Assembly: GCF_024648885.1 (NCBI RefSeq)
Contig: NZ_JANBBF010000010.1
Span: 62,001-126,000, forward strand
Direction: 5' to 3'
Source: Prauserella salsuginis
Lineage (GTDB): Bacteria > Actinomycetota > Actinomycetes > Mycobacteriales > Pseudonocardiaceae
DNA: 64,000 nucleotides
Shown: positions 36,087 to 44,930 of the stretch, in pieces
Layout: every line of letters begins with the position of its first letter
Numbering within the stretch: the first letter of the stretch is position 1
Program-made: the position numbers and the translations under genes
Notes under the pieces: generated by a model
Database searches by the model: none
The model's input: only the letters and a program-made list of their open reading frames with translations
What the model was told of the DNA's origin: nothing

Positions 36087-36792
36087 CGGGTCGGCGCTGC
36101 GGATCAGCAACCTGCGCAAGTCGTTCGGCGAGCACCGAGTGCTCGACGGCATCGACGTCGACGTGCGTGCGGGCGAGTTCGTCGCCGTGCTCGGTGCGAA
36201 CGGATGCGGGAAGTCGACGGCGCTGCGCTGCGTGGTCGGGCTGGAACGGCCGGATGCCGGGGAGATCACCGTCGACGGTCGTCCCGCCATGGTCTTCCAG
36301 CGGATCCACCTGGTGAACCGGAGGAGCGCGCTCGACAACGTGTGTGCGGGTGCGCTGGGCCGGCTGCCGTTGCGCCGGTCGCTCTCGCCGCGGCTGTTTC
36401 CCCGCGAGCTGCGAGAGGAAGCCATGTGGTGTCTGGAACGCGTCGGCCTGGCCGATCATGCCGGCCGGCGGACCGGCCGGCTGTCGGGCGGGCAGCAGCA
36501 GCGGGTCGCGATCGCGCGAGCCCTGTGCCAGCGCACGAACGTGCTGCTCGCCGACGAACCGGTGTCCGCGTTGGACCCGAGCGCGGCCGTGCGGATCAGT
36601 GAGCTGCTGGCGAGCCTTGCCGCCGAGGGGCTCGCCGTGGTGGCCGTGTTGCATCAGCCGCAGCTGGCCGTCCGGTGCGCCGACCGCATCGTGGGGCTCA
36701 GCGGCGGGCAGGTGACGGTCGACGCGCCCACTGGAGCGGTGTCGTCCGCGGAACTCGACGCGCTCTACGTTCCGGGCGGGGTGGTCGTATGA
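36079..36792 (+). CDS. phnC: Phosphonate ABC transporter ATPase
   Basis: 237 aa. Walker A is GANGCGKST, the Q-loop MVFQRIHLVNR, the signature LSGGQQQRVAIARAL, Walker B NVLLADEP, and the H-loop His is in VLHQP. The insertion ALGRLPLRRSLSPRLFPREL after the Q-loop is typical of PhnC. ATG 36079 lies inside the end of phnD; GTG 36070 is an alternative. The stop overlaps phnE (ATGA). Confidence 0.92.
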   Translation: MPDGSALRISNLRKSFGEHRVLDGIDVDVRAGEFVAVLGANGCGKSTALRCVVGLERPDAGEITVDGRPAMVFQRIHLVNRRSALDNVCAGALGRLPLRRSLSPRLFPRELREEAMWCLERVGLADHAGRRTGRLSGGQQQRVAIARALCQRTNVLLADEPVSALDPSAAVRISELLASLAAEGLAVVAVLHQPQLAVRCADRIVGLSGGQVTVDAPTGAVSSAELDALYVPGGVVV

Positions 36793-37610
36793 CCGCCGCA
36801 GCTCCGGAACGTCGTGGCACGAGCGAACCACCCCGCAGGCCGTGGCCGTCGGCGATCACACTCGGCATCGCCGGGGTCGTCGTTGCCCTGCACGTCATCG
36901 CGTGGAACGCGACCGGGTTCTCGCCCGCCGCCCTCGTGGCGGGCTGGGAGGGTATCGCCGACTTCTTCGCGGAGGCACTGCCACCGGACCTGGCATGGGA
37001 CGACGTCGTACGGCCCAGCATCGACGCCGCCGTCGTGACCCTGGGGATCGGGTTGCTCGGCACCACGCTGTCGGTGCCGTTCGCGTTGGTGCTCGCGCTG
37101 CTCGCGGCGCGGGCGACGACCCGCGGTTCAGTCACCTATCAGCTGGCGCGCGGTGTGCTGTCGTTGCTGCGTGCGGTGCCCGACGTCGTGTTCGCACTGG
37201 TGTTCATCACGGCCGTGGGCCTCGGTCCGTTCGCCGGTGTGCTCGCACTGGTGTTCCACAACACCGGGGTGATGGGCAAGCTGTGGGCCGAGGCGATGGA
37301 GGAGACGGACCTCGGCCCGCGCGACGCTCTCAGAGTGGCGGGAGCCAGCAGGGCGCAGCAGGCCGTGCACGCGGTCCTGCCGGCGACGCTGCCGCAGCTG
37401 GTCGGCCTCCTGCTGTACCGGTTCGACGTGAACGTGCGGTCCTCGCTCGTGCTCGGTCTCGTCGGTGCGGGCGGGATCGGGTTCCTGATCAACCAGTCGA
37501 TCAAGCTGTTCCGGTTCGACGAGATGGTCACGCACCTGGTCGTGGTGCTCGTCCTGGTGATCGCGGTGGACCAGTTGTCGGCCCTGATCCGCAGGCGCCT
37601 CGGCGTGTGA
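36789..37610 (+). CDS. phnE: Phosphonate ABC transporter permease
   Basis: 273 aa with about six membrane helices (for example ITLGIAGVVVALHVIAWN, AAVVTLGIGLLGTTLSVPFALVLALLAA). The transporter EAA loop, which contacts the ATPase, is EAMEETDLGPRDALRVAGASRAQ. PhnE features are LLRAVPDVVFALVFITAVGLGPFAG and FDVNVRSSLVLGLVGAGGIGF. Start ATG 36789 overlaps the phnC stop. Last gene of the operon; purL follows 198 bases later with its own promoter. Confidence 0.92.
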   Translation: MTAAAPERRGTSEPPRRPWPSAITLGIAGVVVALHVIAWNATGFSPAALVAGWEGIADFFAEALPPDLAWDDVVRPSIDAAVVTLGIGLLGTTLSVPFALVLALLAARATTRGSVTYQLARGVLSLLRAVPDVVFALVFITAVGLGPFAGVLALVFHNTGVMGKLWAEAMEETDLGPRDALRVAGASRAQQAVHAVLPATLPQLVGLLLYRFDVNVRSSLVLGLVGAGGIGFLINQSIKLFRFDEMVTHLVVVLVLVIAVDQLSALIRRRLGV

Positions 37611-37795
37611 CGGGTGGCCCGCAGGCCGCGCCGCGTAGTCGTCCACACCCGTTCGGTCGTCGACGCTCGCGCGGCCCGGCGCCCCGGTGCCTCCAGTGCC
37701 GGGGCGGCGCGGGCAGCAGGTGTGACCTGCGCCGATGGCCGACACGGCGGTTCCGGCCGGAGCGGACCGGGCCACCGGTGCTTCACGTGGCCACG

Positions 37796-37801
37796 TACCC
37801 T
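37796..37801 (+). promoter_or_regulatory. -10 box of purL, leaderless type
   Basis: TACCCT ends seven bases before the purL GTG (37809), the same geometry as in front of purD and purB. Confidence 0.5.
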
Positions 37802-37808
37802 GGGGGTC

Positions 37809-40100
37809 GTGGCCACTGATACGACCCTGACCGACACCACCGCCCGTGCCGCGGAGACGCCCGACGCACCGCAGCCTTACGCCGAGCTGGGCCTCGCCGA
37901 CGACGAGTATCAGCGCATCCGCGAGATTCTCGGCCGCAGGCCCACCGAGGCCGAACTGGCGATGTACTCGGTGATGTGGAGCGAGCACTGCTCGTACAAG
38001 TCGTCGAAGAGGCACCTCGGCTACTTCGGTGACACCACGACCGCCGAGATGCGTGAGAAGATGCTCGCGGGCATCGGCGAGAACGCGGGCGTCGTCGACG
38101 TCGGCGACGGCTGGGCCGTCACCTTCAAGGTCGAGAGCCACAACCATCCCTCCTATGTGGAGCCGTACCAGGGTGCGGCGACGGGTGTCGGCGGCATCGT
38201 GCGCGACATTCTCGCGATGGGTGCGCGTCCGCTGGCCGTCGCCGACCCGCTGCGGTTCGGCCCCGCCGACGCCGAGGACACGCGCCGCGTGCTGCCGGGT
38301 GTGGTCGCGGGTGTCGCCGGTTACGGCAACTGCCTGGGCCTGCCGAACGTCGGCGGCGAGGTCGTGTTCGACCGGACGTACGCCGGCAATCCGCTGGTCA
38401 ACGCGATGTGCGTCGGCGCGATGCGGGCCGAGGACCTGCACCTGGCGCACGCATCCGGCACCGGCAACAAGATTATCCTGTTCGGTGCGCGTACGGGTCT
38501 CGACGGCATCGGCGGCGTGTCCGTGCTGGCGAGTGCGACGTTCGACGGCGACGAGAGCGCCGGTGGCCGCAAGAAGCTGCCGAGTGTGCAGGTCGGCGAC
38601 CCGTTCACCGAGAAGGTGCTCATCGAGTGCTGCCTCGAGCTGTTCGCCAAGGACGTCGTCGTCGGCATCCAGGACCTCGGCGGCGCCGGTCTGTCGTGCG
38701 CGACGTCCGAACTGGCGGCGGCCGGCGACGGCGGCATGTACATCGACCTCGACCGGGTTCCATTGCGGGCCGAGGGAATGACGGCAGCGGAGATCCTGTC
38801 GAGCGAATCGCAGGAACGCATGTGCGCGGTCGTCGCCCCGTCCGATGTGGACGCGTTCATGGAGATCTGCCGGAAGTGGGACGTCATCGCCACCGAGATC
38901 GGCGAGGTCACCGACGGTGCCAACCTCGTGATCAACTGGCACGGCGAGACGGTGGTGGACGTGCCGCCGCGGACCGTCGCCCACCAGGGCCCGGTCTACG
39001 ACCGTCCCTACGCGCGGCCCGCCTCGCAGGACGACATCCAGTCGGCCACCCCGGATTCACTGACCCGTCCGTCCACTCCGGACGAACTTCGGGACACACT
39101 GCTGCGCCTGGTCTCCTCGCCGGACCTGGCCTCGCGTGACTGGGTCACTCAGCAGTACGACCGCTACGTGCGTGGCAACACGGTCCTCGCTCAGCCCGCC
39201 GACTCCGGCATGATCCGCGTCGACGAGTCCACCTCACGGGGTGTGGCCGTGTCGACCGACTGCAACAGCCGGTACGTCTACCTCGACCCGTACCGGGGCG
39301 CGCAGCTGGCGCTGGCCGAGGCGTACCGCAACGTCGCAACCGGCGGCGCGCAGCCCCTGGCCGTGACGAACTGCCTGAACTTCGGCTCCCCCGAGGACCC
39401 GGGCGTGATGTGGCAGTTCGAACGGGCCGTGCACGGGCTGGCCGACGGGTGCGCCGAGCTGGGCGTGCCCGTGACGGGCGGCAACGTCAGCTTCTACAAC
39501 CAGACCGGCGACACCGCGATCCTGCCCACGCCGGTGGTCGGCGTGCTCGGCGTGATCGACGACGTGCGGCGCCGCATCCCCACGGGCATCGGCAACGAGC
39601 CCGGCGAATCGCTGCTGCTGCTCGGCGACACGCGTGACGAGTTCGGCGGTTCGGTGTGGGCGCACGTCGTCCACGGTCACCTGGGCGGAACGCCGCCCGA
39701 GGTCGACCTCGAACGCGAGCGGCTGTTGGCGGAGATCCTCGTCGCGGGCTCGCGCGACGGCATGATCTCGGCCGCGCACGACCTGTCGGACGGCGGGCTC
39801 GCGCAGGCGATCGTCGAGATGGCACTGGTCGGCCAGTGCGGTGCTCGCCTCCTGCTCGACCCCGACGCCGATCCGTTCGTCCAGCTGTTCTCCGAGTCCG
39901 CGGGCCGCGCGCTGGTCGCCGTCCCGAGAACCGAGGAACTGCGCTTCACCGAGATGTGCAGCGCACGCGGTCTGCCGTGGCGTAAGGCCGGTGTCGCCGA
40001 CGAGCAGTCCGACCAGCTGGAGATCCAGGACGTCGCCACCTTCGGCCTCGACGAGCTGCGCGAAGCCTGGGAAGGAACGCTGCCGAAGCTGTTCGCCTGA
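37809..40100 (+). CDS. purL: FGAM synthetase large subunit PurL
   Basis: 763 aa, the small (PurSQL-type) PurL. Using ATP and ammonia from PurQ it turns FGAR into FGAM, the fourth purine step. Two AIR-synthetase-like halves are seen: [19 protein letters not shown] and [29 protein letters not shown] in the first, and [46 protein letters not shown] in the second, with [19 protein letters not shown] near the end. GTG 37809 follows the TACCCT box; the open frame upstream to 37614 is not conserved-looking. Confidence 0.96.
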   Translation: MATDTTLTDTTARAAETPDAPQPYAELGLADDEYQRIREILGRRPTEAELAMYSVMWSEHCSYKSSKRHLGYFGDTTTAEMREKMLAGIGENAGVVDVGDGWAVTFKVESHNHPSYVEPYQGAATGVGGIVRDILAMGARPLAVADPLRFGPADAEDTRRVLPGVVAGVAGYGNCLGLPNVGGEVVFDRTYAGNPLVNAMCVGAMRAEDLHLAHASGTGNKIILFGARTGLDGIGGVSVLASATFDGDESAGGRKKLPSVQVGDPFTEKVLIECCLELFAKDVVVGIQDLGGAGLSCATSELAAAGDGGMYIDLDRVPLRAEGMTAAEILSSESQERMCAVVAPSDVDAFMEICRKWDVIATEIGEVTDGANLVINWHGETVVDVPPRTVAHQGPVYDRPYARPASQDDIQSATPDSLTRPSTPDELRDTLLRLVSSPDLASRDWVTQQYDRYVRGNTVLAQPADSGMIRVDESTSRGVAVSTDCNSRYVYLDPYRGAQLALAEAYRNVATGGAQPLAVTNCLNFGSPEDPGVMWQFERAVHGLADGCAELGVPVTGGNVSFYNQTGDTAILPTPVVGVLGVIDDVRRRIPTGIGNEPGESLLLLGDTRDEFGGSVWAHVVHGHLGGTPPEVDLERERLLAEILVAGSRDGMISAAHDLSDGGLAQAIVEMALVGQCGARLLLDPDADPFVQLFSESAGRALVAVPRTEELRFTEMCSARGLPWRKAGVADEQSDQLEIQDVATFGLDELREAWEGTLPKLFA

Positions 40101-40140
40101 GCAGGATTCGCAGTCCGCGAACCACCGGTTTGTGAACCAG

Positions 40141-40173
40141 CCGCCCCGTGGTCCGATGTGGACCACGGGGCGG
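40141..40173 (+). terminator. Bidirectional terminator between purL and tetR
   Basis: CCGCCCCGTGGTCC (40141-40154) and its exact complement (40160-40173) form a 14-bp stem with a 5-base loop GATGT. It lies between the convergent purL and TetR genes and is followed by TTCGCTGTTCC. Confidence 0.85.
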
Positions 40174-40203
40174 TTCGCTGTTCCGTGCGGGCGTTCGCCC
40201 GTA

Positions 40204-40872
40204 TTACGCGGGTGCCAGACCCGGTGCCGCGATGCCTCCGATGAGAACGTCGACGACCTGCCGCGCCAGGTGTTGTATGTCCTCATCGGACTGGTCGTCG
40301 ACCCGGCGGTACCACATGTCGACGGCGTTGAGGCTGCTCAGCAGTGTTCGCGTGGCCAGGGCGGCGTCGACGTCGCGGACCGAGCCGTCCTCGATTCCCT
40401 CGGCCAGTACGCGGTGGAAGAGCCGCTCGTAGTCCCGTCTGAGTTCGTTCAGCGAGGCGAGCGCATCGCGCTGGCGGATCTTCAGCTCCGTCGACTCCTT
40501 GGCGCGCACGCCCTGGTGGACGACGTTGTGGTAGGCGATGTCCCGCATCAGGTTGAGCACATGGGCCAGTGACATCGCCACGAGCCGCTGCCGGCCGTTC
40601 CCTTCACCGCTGGCGTGCGGCTCCACGTGATCGCGTACGCGGCGCATGCCTTCCTCGTACACGGCGAGGAACACGTCGAACTTCGAGCGGAAGTGGTAGT
40701 AGATCAGGCCCTTGGTCGCACCCACGTCGTCGGCGATGTCGTCGATCGTGGTGCTTCCGAATCCGCGCTGCATGAACGCCTCGGCGGCCGCGTCGAGGAT
40801 GCGTCCCTTGACGCCACTGTCCACCTCGGAGCTCGTAGTCAACGAATCCTCCATCGTTCGCCGTAGTTGCAC
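40204..40872 (-). CDS. TetR family regulator of the acid-catabolism operon
   Basis: 222 aa from GTG 40872, or 216 aa from ATG 40854. The DNA-binding part is GRILDAAAEAFMQRGFGSTTIDDIADDVGATKGLIYYHFRSKFDVFLAVYE. The ligand domain ends in RTLLSSLNAVDMWYRR. Regulators of this sort (KstR2/FadR-like) often respond to acyl-CoA thioesters. It is divergent from the SDR-symporter-ligase operon, whose promoter overlaps a short inverted repeat, so it is the likely repressor. Confidence 0.88.
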   Translation of the reverse strand: MQLRRTMEDSLTTSSEVDSGVKGRILDAAAEAFMQRGFGSTTIDDIADDVGATKGLIYYHFRSKFDVFLAVYEEGMRRVRDHVEPHASGEGNGRQRLVAMSLAHVLNLMRDIAYHNVVHQGVRAKESTELKIRQRDALASLNELRRDYERLFHRVLAEGIEDGSVRDVDAALATRTLLSSLNAVDMWYRRVDDQSDEDIQHLARQVVDVLIGGIAAPGLAPA

Positions 40873-40911
40873 ATCATGTCACCGCCGCCGGCCGGACGTA
40901 CTCGGTCGGTG

Positions 40912-40952
40912 TTGACGCAACGTGTCCCGGACCACATAATACGCGGTAGTAT
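40912..40952 (+). promoter_or_regulatory. Strong promoter and possible TetR operator
   Basis: TTGACG (40912-40917), 17-base spacer, CATAAT (40935-40940) closely match the housekeeping consensus. ATAC-N6-GTAT (about 40939-40952) overlaps the -10 box and the expected start site and is a candidate operator for the divergent TetR protein. Confidence 0.65.
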
Positions 40953-40975
40953 CCCAGGTGAAAGGGCTGGTGGCC

Positions 40976-41902
40976 GTGAGTTTCAGCTTCTCCGACAAGG
41001 TCGCCATCGTGACCGGGGCCGGCGGCGGTCTCGGCAGGGCGCATGCGCTCGCGCTCGCCGAACGCGGCGCGAAGATTCTCGTCAACGATGTCGGCGGGGC
41101 CGTCTCAGGCGGAGGGACCGACGAGCGGCCGGCCGCCGAAGTGGTCGCCGAGGTCGAACGCCGCGGCGGCGAGGCCATGGTCAGCCGGGCCGACGTCACC
41201 GATGTGCGCGACGTCGAGGGCATGGTCGCCCAGACGATTCAGCGCTGGGGACGCGTCGACATCCTGATCAACAACGCGGGCATTCTCCGGGACAGGTCGT
41301 TCGCCAAGATGGACGTCGAGGACTTCCGCCGCGTTCTCGACGTGCACCTCATGGGCGCGGTGCACTGCACGAAGGCCGTCTGGCCGCACATGGTGCAGCA
41401 GGGGTTCGGGCGGGTACTGATGACGACGTCCGGATCCGGCATCTACGGCAACTTCGGCCAGACCAACTACGGTGCGGCCAAGTCGGGCGTCGTCGGCCTC
41501 ATGAACGTGCTCGCGATCGAAGGCGCGCGCAAGGGAATCCACGTCAACACCCTCGCCCCGACGGCCGCGACCCGGATGACCGAGGACCTCATCGACCCGG
41601 ACACGACGGCAGTGCTCGAACCGGAGTCGATCGCCCCCGGTGCACTGTTCCTCGTCTCCGATGCGGCACCGAACAAGACGATTCTCGCCGCCGGCGCCGG
41701 TGTCTTCGCGGTGGCACGCATGGAGGAGTCCGCGGGCGTGTACCTGCCGGAGGAGGCGCGCCTGCCGGAGACGGTCGCCGACCGCTGGAGCGAGATCAGC
41801 GACATGTCCGCATCCGTGGTGACCGGATCCGCGTTCGACCAGACTGCCCGCTACGTCGAACTCGCGGGCGCGCACAGTGAGCCGACAGGAGTGCCGCAGT
41901 GA
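40976..41902 (+). CDS. SDR family 3-hydroxyacyl-CoA dehydrogenase-like
   Basis: 308 aa. Classical SDR: VAIVTGAGGGLGRAHALALAERGAKILVNDVGG (NAD-binding; the Asp after the second strand favours NAD), INNAGILRDRSFAKM, TTSGSGIYGNFGQTNYGAAKSGVVGL with the catalytic Ser and YxxxK. It closely resembles the multifunctional-enzyme type-2 (HSD17B4-like) dehydrogenases of fatty acid and steroid side-chain oxidation, with a C-terminal extension (WSEISDMSASVVTGSAFDQ). GTG 40976 has AAAGGG nine bases upstream; GTG 40958 is an alternative. The stop overlaps the next SDR gene (GTGA). Confidence 0.87.
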   Translation: MSFSFSDKVAIVTGAGGGLGRAHALALAERGAKILVNDVGGAVSGGGTDERPAAEVVAEVERRGGEAMVSRADVTDVRDVEGMVAQTIQRWGRVDILINNAGILRDRSFAKMDVEDFRRVLDVHLMGAVHCTKAVWPHMVQQGFGRVLMTTSGSGIYGNFGQTNYGAAKSGVVGLMNVLAIEGARKGIHVNTLAPTAATRMTEDLIDPDTTAVLEPESIAPGALFLVSDAAPNKTILAAGAGVFAVARMEESAGVYLPEEARLPETVADRWSEISDMSASVVTGSAFDQTARYVELAGAHSEPTGVPQ

Positions 41903-42792
41903 CGAACCCCGACACGACGAACCCCGACACGACGAACGCCGGTGCGACGAATGCCGGTGGGACGAACGCCGGTGGGACGAATGCCGGTGCCGTGAACGGT
42001 GCGACGATGAAGCCGGCGGCGCTGTTCGACGTCTCCGGCAAGACGGTGGTGGTCACCGGCGGTTCCCGGGGAATCGGTCTGATGATCGCCAGGGGATTCG
42101 TCGAATCCGGTGCCACGGTCGTCATCTCGTCCCGCAAGGCCGACGCGTGCCGGCAGGCGGCGGAGGAATTGTCCGCCTCAGGGGGAACGTGCATCGCCCA
42201 CCCCGCCGATCTGTCCACACCGGATGGCATCGCGAGCCTGGTCGAACGGGTACGGGAGATCTCGCCCCGGATCGACGTACTGGTCAACAACGCGGGTGCG
42301 ACGTGGGGCGCGCCGATCGACGAGTTCCCGGACAGTGCGTTCGACAAGGTTTTCGACGTCAACGTCAAGGCGGTTTTCGCGCTGACCCAACGGCTGCTGC
42401 CCGAGCTGCGGGCCGCGTCGCGTGAGGGTGATCCCGCGCGCGTCATCAACATCGGCTCGGTCGACGGCATGACGGTATCGGCGTCGGACAACTTCTCTTA
42501 CGGTGCCAGCAAAGCCGCCGTGCACATGCTCACGCGCAAACTCGCCGCTGTCACGGCCGCCGACGGCATCACGGTCAACGCCATCGCGCCGGGGCCGTTC
42601 CCCAGCAAGATGATGGCCTACGCGCTGGACGATCCCGAGCTGCGTTCGGGGGTGCTCCAGCGAATCCCCCTCGGCCGTACGGGAACTCCGGAGGACGCCG
42701 CCGGAACCGCGATTTTCCTCGCTTCTCGTGCCGGTGCGTATCTCACCGGAGTGGTCATTCCGGTGGACGGTGGACTGACCGGCGCCCGGTGA
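41899..42792 (+). CDS. SDR family oxidoreductase with repeat N-terminus
   Basis: 297 aa from GTG 41899. The SDR domain starts near residue 43: DVSGKTVVVTGGSRGIGLMIARGF, VNNAGATWGAPI, NIGSVDGMTVSASDNFSYGASKAAVHML (YxxxK), and the end VVIPVDGGLTGAR. Residues 2-31 are odd: TNPDT twice, then TNAGx four times, encoded by a 15-base tandem repeat. An alternative start, ATG 42007 (MKPAALFDVSGK), would exclude the repeat. Probably a second oxidation/reduction step in the same pathway. The next gene is 145 bases on. Confidence 0.87.
   Translation: MTNPDTTNPDTTNAGATNAGGTNAGGTNAGAVNGATMKPAALFDVSGKTVVVTGGSRGIGLMIARGFVESGATVVISSRKADACRQAAEELSASGGTCIAHPADLSTPDGIASLVERVREISPRIDVLVNNAGATWGAPIDEFPDSAFDKVFDVNVKAVFALTQRLLPELRAASREGDPARVINIGSVDGMTVSASDNFSYGASKAAVHMLTRKLAAVTAADGITVNAIAPGPFPSKMMAYALDDPELRSGVLQRIPLGRTGTPEDAAGTAIFLASRAGAYLTGVVIPVDGGLTGAR
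41901..41990 (+). repeat. 15-bp tandem repeat x6 at 5' end of SDR gene
   Basis: Six units of GACGAAYSCCGRYRS: two identical copies ending CCGACAC, then four ending CCGGTGS. In frame they encode Asn-rich pentapeptides. Confidence 0.9.
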
Positions 42793-42937
42793 CGACCGGA
42801 CGCTACGACCGGCAGGACCGCAACACCGCAAGACCGGAGGCGGTGACCATCGCAGCGTGCCGTCCGCACGAGCACCGCCGTCGCCGGCACGTACTCGCCC
42901 GAAGTGCCCAACCATCTTCACCGCGGAGGATCGTCGA

Positions 42938-44422
42938 ATGACCCCAGTCGTCGTCATCATGCTGGTGTACTTCCTGCTCATGTTCGCCATCGGGTACTGG
43001 GCGAAATCTCGCATCAGGTCCTCAAAGGACTTTCTGGTTGCTGGTCAGACGCTCGGCTTCTTCGTGATGGCGATCGGCACGTTCTCGTCCATCCAGAGCG
43101 GGTTCGGCATGATCGGCCACACCGCCAACACCTATTCGTGGGGTGTGCAGGCGCTAGTGGCGGCTGCGTTCCTCGTGCCGTTGGCGTTCGCGCTTTCCTG
43201 GTTCCTGCTCGGGTCCCGGCTGTACCGGCTGGCGCGGAAGTACGAGGTGTACTCGGTACCCGACGTGATCCGCATCCGGTATCCCGGAAAGGCGGCTCAC
43301 GTGTCCATGTCCGTCGCGATGTTCGTCGGCTCGGTCGCGTACATGACCGCGCAGGTCACGGCCACGGGCGTCATCGTGAGTCTCATCTTCGACACCTCGG
43401 TGTCCACCGGTGCGATCATCGGCTCGGCGGTCGTGGCGGTGTACACGGTCGCGGGCGGGATGCTGGCCGGTGCCTGGACCGACTTCATCCAGGGGCTGCT
43501 CATGGTCGGACTGTCGGTGGGCGCCTTCTTCGTGGCCACCGGCACCGTCGGCGGCTGGGGCTCCATGCTCACCACCATCAGCAACTACGACCTCGACTTC
43601 CTTCGCCTGGACGCCTCGCAGCCGCTCACCTACGTCTACACCTTCGTCCTGCTCGCGATCCTCGGTATCGCCGCGCAACCGCAGCTCATCACCAAGTTCC
43701 TGATGCTGCGGTCGTCCTCGGAACTGAAATGGGGCGCGCTCGTGGCCGCACTGGCATACGGCATCACGACGCTGTTCGCGCTCGGCGTCGGACTGTCGGT
43801 GCGCGCACTCACGATCCAGGGGCGGGCGCCGGAACTCGAGAACGTCGACAACACCGCCACGTGGTTCCTGGACAACATGGTCTCGCCGGTGTTCGCCGGG
43901 TTCGTGCTCGCCGGGCTGCTCGCCGCCATCATGTCGAGCTCCAACTCCTTCATCGCCGTCGGCGCCTCCTCGCTGATGCGGGACCTCACCGGCGCACTCG
44001 GCATCACCGTGCGCAACGAGGTGCGCTGGGCACGTCTCGCGAGCGTGTTCGTGGTGGCGTGCGCCCTGGTGTTCACGCTCTACCTGTCGCAGGTGGTGTT
44101 CCTGTTGGGCGCCCTCGGATTCGCCGCCTTCGCGGCCGCGATCTTCGGGCCGCTCGCGCTCGGGCTGTACTGGCGGCGGGCGACCGGGCTCGCCACCGCC
44201 GTCGCGATCTCCTTCGGCATCGTCGCGAACCTGGTCACCACGGCCCTCACGTCGCAGGAGATCATTACGATTCCCGACTACATCGAGGCCGGTGGCTTCA
44301 TCACCGTCGTGGGAATCCTGATCTTCATCGTCGTCTCGGTGGCCCTACCGTCCCGCGCATGCGCCGATCGATTCACCGAGATGCACGACATGCGGTCACC
44401 GACGTCGACCGCCGCCGAGTAG
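42938..44422 (+). CDS. Sodium:solute symporter family transporter
   Basis: 494 aa with about 13 membrane helices; ATG 42938 has GGAGG nine bases upstream. SSS-family features include the N-terminal YWAKSRIRSSKDFLVAGQTLGFF, AGGMLAGAWTDFIQGLLM, and IMSSSNSFIAVGASSLMRDL (Ser residues of the second sodium site). It belongs to the carboxylate/proline branch by general appearance. Since a CoA ligase and two SDRs share the operon, the cargo is probably a carboxylic acid. The C-terminus is a short cytoplasmic tail. Confidence 0.92.
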   Translation: MTPVVVIMLVYFLLMFAIGYWAKSRIRSSKDFLVAGQTLGFFVMAIGTFSSIQSGFGMIGHTANTYSWGVQALVAAAFLVPLAFALSWFLLGSRLYRLARKYEVYSVPDVIRIRYPGKAAHVSMSVAMFVGSVAYMTAQVTATGVIVSLIFDTSVSTGAIIGSAVVAVYTVAGGMLAGAWTDFIQGLLMVGLSVGAFFVATGTVGGWGSMLTTISNYDLDFLRLDASQPLTYVYTFVLLAILGIAAQPQLITKFLMLRSSSELKWGALVAALAYGITTLFALGVGLSVRALTIQGRAPELENVDNTATWFLDNMVSPVFAGFVLAGLLAAIMSSSNSFIAVGASSLMRDLTGALGITVRNEVRWARLASVFVVACALVFTLYLSQVVFLLGALGFAAFAAAIFGPLALGLYWRRATGLATAVAISFGIVANLVTTALTSQEIITIPDYIEAGGFITVVGILIFIVVSVALPSRACADRFTEMHDMRSPTSTAAE

Positions 44423-44466
44423 CGGCACACCACGCTCGCGCCAACCCTCCACCTAAGGATGTCCGA

Positions 44467-44874
44467 ATGAGTATCGATCGCACGGACGCGTTGGTCGCCG
44501 CGATATTCGTGGTCGTCACGGGCGTCACCGTCGGAGTGGTCTTCGACGTCTGGCACCTGGTGTACTACGCGATCCCCAGTCTGGTGACTGTCTTCATGCT
44601 GATGGGGTCGCTCAACCGGCGTGACGAATGGAAACCGGGAGCGACGGCCCGCATCGTGTCCTTCGGGGCGGTGCTGACGATGCTGTTCGTCGTGTCGAAC
44701 GCGACGCTGCACAGCAGCGGGGTCATCGGTGGCCTGCCGGCGTCGACGGCCGTGTTCGTCTACGTGATCTGGCCCCTGACCAGCGTGGTCGGCCCGCTGC
44801 TGTTCGCGTGGGTCTACCACACCTGGCTCCGCCACGATGTCGACGACGCCGAAGCGCATTCGGCCACGCAGTGA
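44467..44874 (+). CDS. Small four-helix membrane protein, symporter partner?
   Basis: 135 aa, ATG 44467 with AAGGA upstream. Four hydrophobic segments (TDALVAAIFVVVTGVTVGVVF, LVYYAIPSLVTVFMLMGSL, ARIVSFGAVLTMLFVVSNAT, TAVFVYVIWPLTSVVGPLLFAWVYHTW) and an acidic C-terminus. It is 44 bases after the symporter gene. Several SSS transporters have a small membrane protein encoded next to them (for example DUF485 proteins beside acetate permeases); this one has no obvious similarity to DUF485. Role inferred from position only. Confidence 0.7.
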   Translation: MSIDRTDALVAAIFVVVTGVTVGVVFDVWHLVYYAIPSLVTVFMLMGSLNRRDEWKPGATARIVSFGAVLTMLFVVSNATLHSSGVIGGLPASTAVFVYVIWPLTSVVGPLLFAWVYHTWLRHDVDDAEAHSATQ

Positions 44875-44930
44875 CCGAGCCACGGCAGCTGTGCCACGAC
44901 TCGTCAGCCCGGCGAAAGGTTTGCATTCTC

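Noticed and set aside
37128-38984. 618-codon minus-strand frame across phnE and purL
   Set aside because: Crosses two genes of the opposite strand and their gap; His/Arg-rich composition of a shadow frame.
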